Assembly (NCBI RefSeq): GCF_027942865.1
Contig: NC_134509.1
Coordinates: 10,437,754 to 10,501,753 of the forward strand
Length of the DNA: 64,000 bases
Source: Odontesthes bonariensis
Lineage: Eukaryota; Chordata; Actinopteri; Atheriniformes; Atherinopsidae
Direction: 5' to 3'
Positions 55,261 through 64,000 of the stretch are shown piece after piece. Position numbers and translations under genes: made by a program. Position 1 is the first letter of the stretch; each line of letters starts with the position of its first letter. The notes beneath the pieces were generated by a model. It was given only the letters and a program-made list of their open reading frames with translations. It made no database searches and had not been told where the DNA came from.

Positions 55261-56591
55261 ATCTGTTTTACTGGTAATATACAAAGAAATGAAGGCTTGC
55301 TTCAGGCTTTTGCACAGAAGTGCGTGTAGAGATTTCTCTTGATTTTCTGACTCTTGTAATGATGTTATACACTGTACACGAAAGAAATCCCCAAATTGTA
55401 CACCAAGAAAATATATTCTTACATTTCTAAACAAAGTTGAATTGCTTGAGTATTTATTCTTGCTGTTTTACAGAGTGGTGACCCCCTTCTGATGTTTACT
55501 GGAACTCTGAACTGAGCCTAAGTAGTAACAAGGGACAACAAACAATGTTTCATGTTGTTGTCCTGCACCAAACATTTCACTCAAGTTGTTGTTAGGATTG
55601 TTTCCTGTTGTAAGTAGAATAGGAAAAATTGTGACTCGATTTCCCTGACTTTTCCCTTTGTGAACAAGTAAAAATTGTCATAAAAAGTGAATACTTTAAA
55701 CAAAAACACATCAGAAAACCAAATGCAAAAGGGAAAACTAACTTGAAGCCCTTCAGGCAGCTTATAGAGCTCTATTTCAGAGCACAAATCAGAGACATAT
55801 GGTTTCTGGCCCCAAAGCCACTCTTCAGGGTCTGTGGCTGAAAACAGGAAGTTCGCTCTCTCGGATCTGCATGGCATGAACATTCATGCATGGACAGAGC
55901 AGCTGTAACACAACAGAACATACTAGATTGGACGAGGCACACAGAGGAGAAATGACGGTACTTTACAGAAACGATATGCTTGCACCACCTTTGTCTTTGC
56001 AAATACTGACTTGCTGCTGTATTAATGTTTGAAACCTTTGAAGCACAAGCTAAAGCACCTTATCATACGTGTGTCTAAACCACAAGAGTTTCCGCTTTCC
56101 AAAGTAACTAGAATGGTGCATCGATGCTGATTTGAGACAAACAGAAAATTGTGTAGGAGGCAGAATAAAAAAACCAAAACACATTTTGATTGTCATGCGT
56201 AGCTTGAGTATTTGGATGCTTTCTTTTGCTTTTTTCGGTATAGTTATTGAAATCAAATTGAAATAAAATTTTATACACGTTTTTTTTGGGGGGGGGGGGT
56301 TGCTTTCACCATAACAATACTTCAGTACTTATTAGCACACTCCCCTCCTTTACTTCACCTAGTCCATCTTTCACTCCAAGAGTACCCACATAAACACCAA
56401 AATGTCTCACCTATTGTTATAATACAGACATTGATGAGAAAAAGGCTTATTTGGAGGAAACTTCTTACGGAGCTCGAAATCACCTAAATACAGCTTTCGA
56501 CATTGAAGAAATTCAATATAAAATCAATATTTGGACTAGTTGAGTATAGAGCTATTGAACAAATTAGTTTACGTATTTTTTTTGTTCAATC

Positions 56592-57106
56592 TTGGTGTTA
56601 GCCCAATTCTTTCATTGGAAGCCCAAGAACAAGCTGGTGAAATCTTAAATTAAACAAAGTATTTATTCGTGGTCACATGTGAAGTTTAGCAGTGCTGGAC
56701 TCCGTCAGACAGCGCCCCGATATCCGGAAACATTTCATATTTATGTTCACCTTTATCTCACAGAGGTTGTACTTACACTCGACAAAGTATAATTGAACAT
56801 TTGCTAGTGATGTGAGCAGGCCATCCACCGTCTTTGTCATGTTCTTTGGATGTGATAAGCGATGTGTGTGTGTGAGTGTTGTTTCAGGCGTGTACCTACT
56901 GTACCAGACCTATCTGACCTAATAGAGACGCTTTATCTGACAAAGTTATTTTATCCCGCTACGTCATCTTAAAGTCTTGGACATACATTGCGTTTGTATG
57001 AGCGTTTGTATGAGTGTACACGTACAAACTAGGAACATAGATTATTTAGTGAACTACAAAATATGAATACATAAAGTCTAAGAATAAAGGCAATTTATAA
57101 CATTGG
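56592..57106 (+). mobile_element. Solo LTR, copy 1 (507 bp)
   Basis: The LTR spans 56596-57102, begins TGTTAGCCC and ends TTATAACA (TG...CA with short inverted tips TGTTA/TAACA). TTGG occurs at both flanks (56592-56595 and 57103-57106) as a 4-bp target duplication. An AATAAA signal lies about 20 bp before the end. It is about 95% alike to the copy at 59585. No internal retroviral-type genes lie beside it, so it is the product of LTR-LTR recombination. Confidence 0.88.
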
Positions 57107-59164
57107 TCTACTAAAAAGGTTAAAAAACATTTTTGTTTACAATCCTAAACAAAGATATTAATAGATACAAACTTTACTGCAATTCTACTATTTGTCCTCT
57201 AGATGTCAGTATAGGGAATGAAGCACAGTCTCCGTTTTTTTGTCCAACTATAAAAAAGAAAGTTTGTATTTACATTGTTTTCCTTACCCAGTTCAAATTG
57301 ATTCCATACAGACACAAACTTGAGTACCCCAGTAAAACATTTGTTTGTGTAGTTTTTTTTTTTTTTATCTCGACATACATGAAATCTTTACCTTTTGGTG
57401 TCATTTGTATCCCCACCACCCTGACCTATACAACACAAAGTCCTTTGCTTCCACATGACTGCCCATTTTTCTAAACCTCTATTTCGCCTTGATTTTTTTT
57501 TTCTTTTCTCGTGCACAGACACACAATGACGACGGCAGCTCTCCACGGGAGAGTTTTGCCACACTCTGTAGATTGGATGTCCCAGGGTGATAAACTATTG
57601 ATATGGGGCTCGGGTAACACACCTGATATCTGCGGGGAAAGGGAATGGTGGAAGGGGGGAGGGTACAGGCAGAAAGACAATATCATCAGAAGAATATCAA
57701 TATCATCAGAGGGGGTGAAATGGGGAGAACAGAGAGAAAAGAGAAAATAGTGCACGGAGATGCACGGTGAGCAAAGAGTGAAGGCAAGAGCCAGTTAACA
57801 GACTCAAAGATGCTCCGGGTCCATGTGCAGGCCCGTTTTGGATTGGATGGCTCAGTGGATGCTCAGGCCAAGTGGCCAATAGCTGAGTTGCATATTGTGA
57901 TGACTCAGAGCATAGCTGAGGAAATGGGATGGAGGGCAGTGAATGTATCGAAAGAGATGAGCTGTGTTTGTATGTGTGTGGAGGACAGATTACAAATGGA
58001 TCACTGTTAGAGAAGAAACATCCGTTTGTCTTTAACTACGCACAACATGGCCTTGCTGTCAAATCCCCCATCTCACCCCCCTTCCCCAAATTACTTTGCA
58101 TTCCCCCTTGCTTTTAGTGGGCTTGCTTATATGTGTTTACAATGTAAACAGAATGACTTCTTTGTATGACAGTTAAACTCCATCGTCAGCACAATGTCGG
58201 AGAACCCACCCCTTAAATTCTTCATCTTCTCCTCCTTTCTGCCTGATAAGCATCTGTCCTTTCCTTGACTGTTTGCAGGTGGGGACTTAACCCTACACCT
58301 TTTCTTCCCAACTGCTCCATGACTACTGCTTTCTCTGCTCCACTCGGTACAATACGTGTATGGTGCTGTGTGCCAGAATTCGAGGGATTTGATGACTAAA
58401 ACAACCAATTGCTACATTATAAATCACTTAGTACTGTTTAAAATTTCTAGTGGGAAATACAACACATACAAAAACAATGACCTGGTGCAGGTGATGTAAT
58501 GAAATGGTTTGGAACATTATTGATCTCGGGACAATAGTTAGTAATTATGGGAATAAAGATATACACAACAGGGCTAATTCAGCTACAAGCCTTTTAAGTA
58601 GGACAAAGTGATGTAGTCCAGGAACTTTATCCTCCAGCCTTCAGTCATCAATCTGTACAGACACACACACACACACACAAAAAGTAAACTGAAAGATAAA
58701 CCCTTGGATGTGTAATGGATGTTTAAACCAGTGCTAAAATTTCTAAAAGTAGTGTCATATAATATAATACCCTGTCATTCTGTCATTCTTACACACCTAT
58801 AGACGATCTAAAAATATAAACTGTGGGAGATATTCACTGCGCACTTCCACTCAAGTTCTGCACTTAGGTGAAAAACTGAGATATTTGTACTTTATCTAAG
58901 TTTTTTCTTTTTCTTTCTACCTCTTCTTTAGATCTCTGACGGAAGTATTATGCAGTTTATTTTATGTGGTAGCTGCTGTTTAATAGTTGCTTTACCTAAG
59001 AAAAGTACAACAACAACATCCTGCTTTTACATTAATGCATGTATAAGCTGATATTAATATAATCCCTATATATATACACACACACACACAGGATGGCCAT
59101 AACTTATGAATTATTTCCTTGTGCCACCTAAATATATCAGCCTAGTCAGGACCACCCCTCATGT

Positions 59165-60545
59165 CTTCTATGTTGTCTCCAATGAGTCAGGCTTTCTTGT
59201 AATCTTTTAAAGTGGTCTTAAGCAATAGTTCTCTGGGCTTTCTGAAGGTTTTTTAAAGTTTTATTTTGGACATCGGCTGCTTTTGTCACTTTGACCAAGT
59301 CATTTAACAATGACCCGTGAATCATTCATGCATAGAAAAGGCACATGTGTGAAGGGATGAACCAGTGTCGTATCCACATGACAATTTAAAATGGCATTTT
59401 AAGACTTTTTGTTTACTACCAGTGTCACAAAGACATACATCATTTGTTCCCATCTCTTTCGTTCCAACAGTTTGGAGGATAATGCTAACCCCCACCCCCC
59501 CTCAAAAAAAAAGAATTGGTAGGTCTCAACTCTCCACACCTGATGAGCTAAGAGATGCCCTTCAGAAAAAAGAAATAAGTCCAGTGTTAGCCCGATTCTT
59601 TCATTGGAAGCCCAAGAACAAGCTGGTGAAATCTTAAGTTAAACAAAGAATTTATTCGTGGTCACATGTGAAGTTTAGCAGTGCTGGACTCGGAGTGATA
59701 GAGCCCTCGCAGGGCCTCCGTCAGACAGAGCCCCGATATCCGGAAACATTTCATATCTATGTTCACCTTTATCTGTACTTAGTGTACTTACACTCGACAA
59801 AGTATAATTGGACATTTGCTAGTGACATGAGCAGGCCATCCACCGTCTTTATCATGTTCTTTGGATGTGATAAGCGATGTGTGTGTGTGAGTGTTGTTTC
59901 AAGCGTTTATCTACTGTACCAGACCTATCTGACCTAATAGAGACGCTTTATCTGACAAAGTTATTTTATCCTCCTATGTCATCTTAAAGTCTTGGATATA
60001 CATTGCGTTTGTATGAGCAGAGTGTAAACGTACAAACTAGGAACATAGATTATTTAGTGAACTACACAATATGAATACATAAAGTCTAAGAATAAAGCCA
60101 ATTTATAACACCAGTAAAGACCTGAAGCAGAGACCCAACTGGCTCCTAACTTGATTCATGGGCGGCCAGGAAAGCCAGATTTTGATCCCACCATGCAATA
60201 CCATCTCACAATGGCTTGATTTATCAGTATGACAATGATCCCAAACTGCTAACGCAGCGAAGGCCAATCTGAACAGAAAATACATGATGAAAAAACATCA
60301 ATCACGTTTTGGCTACTTCTGAAAATAGTTCTTTATATCACCGAAGCAGTGTGGGATTAGCTTGACATAGAGAGTAACAAAAGACAAAAAAAGAACGTTA
60401 GAGTGTCCTAAAAAGTAAATGACAGGAGTGCCTGTAGCAGAGGGTTTGTGTTGTGTTGAAGAATAAAAGTACTCATACCAAACACTGATTTTCAACTTTG
60501 TTAGAATTGTGCAAACTCTGGTTGATAAAACAAAAAAATAGAAAA
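59165..60545. mobile_element. Tc1-like element B, split by a solo LTR
   Basis: 59180-59345 resembles 54600-54770 of element A. After the LTR, 60115-60290 reads, with stops, a piece containing QYDNDPK, the second catalytic Asp region of Tc1 transposases. 60440-60530 matches the end of element A (VLKNKS.TK, then STLLELCKLW). The solo LTR at 59585-60110 interrupts it, so it is older than the LTR insertion. Confidence 0.5.
59581..60114 (+). mobile_element. Solo LTR, copy 2 (526 bp)
   Basis: The LTR spans 59585-60110 with the same TGTTAGCCC start and TTATAACA end as copy 1. CCAG at both flanks (59581-59584 and 60111-60114) is a 4-bp target duplication different from that of copy 1, so the two are independent insertions. 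It carries a small insertion relative to copy 1 around 59693-59715 (GAGTGATAGAGCCCTCGCAG) and lacks a short duplicated GTTTGTATGAGC near its 3' part. Confidence 0.88.
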
Positions 60546-61009
60546 AACAGTTTGTTTCTAGAACAAGGGGAAACAGGGAAAGGCTCAAAGCTTTTAATCA
60601 TGTATGTCACATTAAGATAAGTGCAGCTGTTCTGGCCTCCTTTATCCCTCCAAACAAACTAATGACCTCAACTCTCATCTCAAAATTGACAGTATCAACA
60701 GTCATGGAGTCATCTGTAAAATACCTGTATTGGCTGTTAAAAACATACTCCCTTCCCTTATTGTGCCTCAGTCATCCAACCACTCTGTCAGTTTTTTTTT
60801 TTACCCCCCCTCTGCCACTCCCTTTCTTTCCATCTTGGAACACCTCTAGCCCCGCCTGTCTGACTGTGAGTTTCATGCTCCTTCCATCGTATTTAGTTCC
60901 CGGGGACCCATTTTAAGTTAACAGTCCTTTTTTTTTTTTGTCCCCGAAGCCCGTCATTTTTTTTTTTTGACACTAAATTCTTGTCAGGAAAGTCAGGACT
61001 TCTGCGGTT

Positions 61010-61345
61010 TCACCTTCCACTTTTCCTGACCTGCACATCTTAAGGTAAGGCTGTTCAAACAGGCGGACTGTAAGTGCGTTTCACAACAGGTGTAGCGTCC
61101 GCTCTGCACGATTAAACCCAACAAAACTCTTCGACTTCATCCCCCCGTTTGCCTGCGCCGTTTCAAAGAATAAAGAGATGCCGTCGAAGTCGAGGTGCGG
61201 GTAACTTCCCGACTGTTCGTCCGGTTTTACCAAAAAGCTGCGGCGCGACAGTCGAAACCCAACTGACGCGCAGGTGTCGTGTTGCGCTCAAGCGCGTTGC
61301 GAAACACTCCAACCAAAAATGTCACCCGGGGCGATCACTTAATAG
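61010..61345 (+). promoter_or_regulatory. CpG-rich block, possible promoter of a gene beyond the window
   Basis: CpG is frequent between about 61060 and 61335 (GCGTCCGC, GCTGCGGCGCGACAGTCG, GACGCGCAGG, GTTGCGCTCAAGCGCGTTGC), in sharp contrast to its AT-rich flanks. An ATG at 61179 reads MPSKSRC and reaches a GTAACT donor-like site at 61200. That could be a first exon, but I do not recognise it. A methylation-sparing repeat is the alternative. Confidence 0.35.
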
Positions 61346-61349
61346 TCAT

Positions 61350-62860
61350 AATGTATTTTGTAAAGTTGTCTGGTGGATGATCAAACTGTTATTTTATTAC
61401 TACGGCTTAATTAAACATACGTGTGTAGGTCGCATTTTTAATGTGATGTGTCACCAATAAATTACATTACCTACTTTGAAATGTGAGTAGACGACTTTGG
61501 ATCGACTAAAAGGACTCAAATACATTGGTTGTCCCTTTCAAAAGTAGGCCTGCAGAGCTCTAGAACAGTATTTTTTTAGACAATCTTTTCTGCTCCTATT
61601 ACAGATGTTAAGAGGAAACACATTGATAGTAAAGTCCACACGAGTAATGGGTTGTCCCACTCGGCCGTAAAGGCAAGGTATTTCCATATCTTTGACAGTA
61701 ACAACCCGAGCGCACCTGCTGAGCCAGTCACGTTAGACTATCCAAAGCGATCACCTGATGTTTGAGGAAAAAAAAAAGAAAGAGGACTTTCAATCTAAAA
61801 GCCAAGAATAACTAAAACAGACATGCTTTTAACGCGTCATTGGCAAACATGCAATCATCATTCTGACATGATCTAATGGTTGAGATTATCTTCATCCCTC
61901 AGAAATTCTTTGTGATATTGCTTCAACACTGTCTGCATGTGTCATGAGGTGTGCCTTTACCCAAAGCCAACACTTATTATAAGTGCTGAGAGGATTAAGC
62001 CACCTCCACTGAGATGCCTGTTATGATTAAGGAACAGTGTGCTCTGTGAATCCTGTTTCCACAATAAAACTAAGATGTTTTCATCATGCGCCTTTGCTGT
62101 ACAGCAGTATCTAAGGCACGCATCTGCCTTTGCATTTGCTTTTTTTCTTGTCAGTTTCTAGCCACATTCATGCATGCCTCTATGTGTTACAGATACTGAT
62201 ATTGGGAGCTTACTTGAAACTTTGCCATAGTCTCCTTTATATGTTTGTGTGGTGTAATGACTATAAAAACGTGGAAAGACAGAGCCTGTTCGACCTGTTC
62301 TTGTGTGTTTGCTACTGCTGTTTTGAAGGAAAAGAAAGGCTGTATTGCAATATTGAAAGGAAAAAATACCAATGGTTAGCATAAAGATCTTATAAAAGTT
62401 TGCTTCTCTCTGGTCTGTTGAAAAATGTAAAAAAAAATTATATTCACTTTGCCTGTATGCAGCCATCAGTCATGTTTTTCAGGTATTATATACAAGTAGG
62501 CTTATCTGTGCCCTGTCATCAGCGTCTGTCAAACTCTGATGATGCTTTCAGAGATAGGGGCATACAAAGAGACCATGTTGCCATAATAAACAGCATCTCA
62601 TGTGCTCCAGCATGGGAAAGTCAGGTGTATTTTTTCTTTTTTTCAACCCTTCTCATTTGTTTTGACCATAATTCAAGGGCTGAATAACTTAGCTGCTCCA
62701 CTGCCTCATCTCGTGGGTACCTAAACGGCCTTAAATTTTGATAGAGTTGTTGCTCATACATATAACTGACATATTTTTGTTGCCAGCATTGATAAAGCCT
62801 CTTGACCTCGCTATTTGCTGGTATGTTAGATTTCACAATGACGATTTTACACCGTCATCT
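61350..62860. other. AT-rich DNA, nothing recognised
   Basis: No exon, RNA gene or transposon boundary that I can support. Open frames here are short and have no motifs. Confidence 0.45.
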
Positions 62861-62867
62861 CACAGCA

Positions 62868-63010
62868 AGAAGGGTTCCTGCTTTGAATCCAAGCTGGGGC
62901 CTTTCTGTGTGGAGTTTGCATATTCTTTCCGCGTTTGCAAGGGTTCTCTCCGGGCACTCCGGCTTCCTCCCACTGTCCAAAAACATGCATGTTAGGTTGA
63001 TTGATGACCC
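62868..63010 (+). repeat. Dispersed teleost repeat, left part (interrupted)
   Basis: The run CTGTGTGGAGTTTGCATATT, then CGGGCACTCCGGCTTCCTCC and CATGCATGTTAGGTTGATTG is a widespread fish dispersed repeat that I recognise from its gtttgcatgttctcc and ccggcttcctcccac motifs; I do not name its class. It is cut at 63010 by the TTAA element and resumes at 63939. Confidence 0.65.
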
Positions 63011-63938
63011 TTAAAGGGGAACTCCGGGGAATTTGAAGCGCGTTTCCATTGCTAGAGGTTGTCAAATACTGATAGTAGGACACAGAGAGGTGCAAATCTG
63101 CGCTCCCTGTGTGGAGATCGCGCTGTTCGCACAGCGTGTCATGCGAGGCTAATACGTGGTGGCTAAGGGGGAACTGCTAACCCTTCCACGTAAAACAACA
63201 ACTTGCACACAGCAGAAACGTCACACCACTTTATAAACCATCCGACAATAAAGTCACAAGCCTTACCATCAAACCCATATGCATGGTTCTCACATTACTG
63301 GCATGGGGACGTTACAAAACAACTTTATAAACAGCATGTAACTCACCGGCTGGTTGTAGGCTCGCGCATGTGAAAGCCCAAAAGAGTCGATGGACGATAA
63401 TCCCATATACAAAACAATTATTTTCTCTAGAAAAACTGCGTTCAAGTATTTAAAACATTACAACAATACATGCGCAGTAATATTGTTGTAATGTTTTAAA
63501 TACTTGAACACAGTTTTTCTAGAGAAGATAATTGTTTTGTATATGGGATTATCGTCCATCGACTCTTTTGGGCTTTCACATGCGCGAGCCTACAACCAGC
63601 CGGTGAGTTACATGCTGTTTATAAAGTTGTTTTGTAACGTCCCCATGCCAGTAATGTGAGAACCATGCATTTGGTTTTGATGGTAAGGCTTGTGACTTTA
63701 TTGTCGGATGGTTTATAAAGTGGTGTGACGTTTCTGCTGTGTGCAAGTTGTTGTTTTACGTGGAAGGGTTAGCAGTTGCCCCTTAGCCACCACGTATTAG
63801 CCTCGCATGACACGCTGTGCGAACAGCGCGATCTCCACACAGGGAGCGCAGATTTGCACCTCTCTGTGTCCTACTATCAGTATTTGACAACCTCTAGCAA
63901 TGGAAACGCACTTCAAATGCCCCGGAGTTCCCCTTTAA
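63011..63938. mobile_element. TTAA-flanked fold-back element, near-perfect 454-bp hairpin arms
   Basis: TTAA lies at 63011-63014 and 63935-63938. Between them arm 63015-63468 is the inverted copy of 63481-63934, with no length change and only about eight mismatches, around a 12-base spacer (CATGCGCAGTAA). Tips read AGGGGAACTCCGGGG. TTAA targets are used by piggyBac- and Kolobok-type transposases, which could have moved it in trans. It has no open frame of note. Confidence 0.9.
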
Positions 63939-64000
63939 TCGTCCCCAGAAGTAAGTGTGAGTGTTCATGGTTGTGTGTCTTGAGTGGTTTGTCTGTGTGT
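63939..64000 (+). repeat. Dispersed teleost repeat, right part
   Basis: CCCCAGAAGTAAGTGTGAGT then GTTCATGGTTGTGTGTCTTG continues the repeat broken at 63010; family members normally go on with a GTGTGAGTGTGAATGGTTGT-type stretch here. It runs off the window. Confidence 0.55.

Noticed and set aside
55581..55883. Minus-strand frame with SATDPEEWLWGQKPYVSDLC between possible splice sites
   Set aside because: The donor (GTTAGT) is weak, no partner exon was found, and I recognise no family.
1..64000. CRISPR arrays, bacterial operons, tRNA or rRNA genes
   Set aside because: Intron/exon structure and transposon content are vertebrate, and no cloverleaf or rRNA motif was seen on either strand.

Overview
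The window is vertebrate nuclear DNA, almost certainly from a teleost fish. Coding sequence is split into short exons with GT/AG junctions, introns are compact, and the transposon mix is typical of fish: Tc1/mariner, hAT, Harbinger-type, TTAA-type fold-back and LTR pieces. The species cannot be told from the sequence.

Two complete protein-coding genes are present, and I assembled both exon by exon with matching phases. On the + strand, 9646-21499 is slc44a1 (choline transporter-like protein 1): 16 coding exons, 1959 nt, 652 residues. On the - strand, 47217 down to 28578 is spock3 (testican-3, a secreted or matrix proteoglycan of the SPARC family): 10 coding exons, 1188 nt, 395 residues. The genes converge. 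Their 3' ends face each other across roughly 4.5-6.6 kb, depending on where the spock3 3' UTR ends.

Layout: 1-9.3 kb is upstream sequence with microsatellites and no supported gene. 9.3-9.65 kb is the probable slc44a1 promoter (CCAAT boxes and GC boxes). 9.65-22 kb is slc44a1; intron 2 holds a Harbinger-like element with two palindromic CRE motifs and intron 6 holds a 1.26 kb Tc1-derived fold-back. 22-26.5 kb is the gap between the genes. 26.5-47.5 kb is spock3; its introns carry a Tc1 remnant, a Harbinger-type MITE with a small Myb-like ORF, two hAT elements with clean 8-bp target duplications, and a long ATCT array. 47.7-61 kb has no supported gene; it holds two related Tc1-like wrecks and two solo LTRs of one family, each with its own 4-bp target duplication. 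61.0-61.35 kb is CpG-rich and may be a promoter. The last kilobase is a near-perfect 0.92 kb TTAA-flanked hairpin element inserted in a common fish dispersed repeat.

The two genes have no evident shared pathway: one encodes a multi-pass choline transporter, the other an extracellular proteoglycan. The most unusual content is structural: two long fold-backs, paired solo LTRs, a Tc1 family with opposed coding halves, CRE motifs carried by a transposon, and lineage changes in spock3 (a lost cysteine and a shortened N-terminal segment). Family names for genes and transposons come from recalled motifs, not from a database search.
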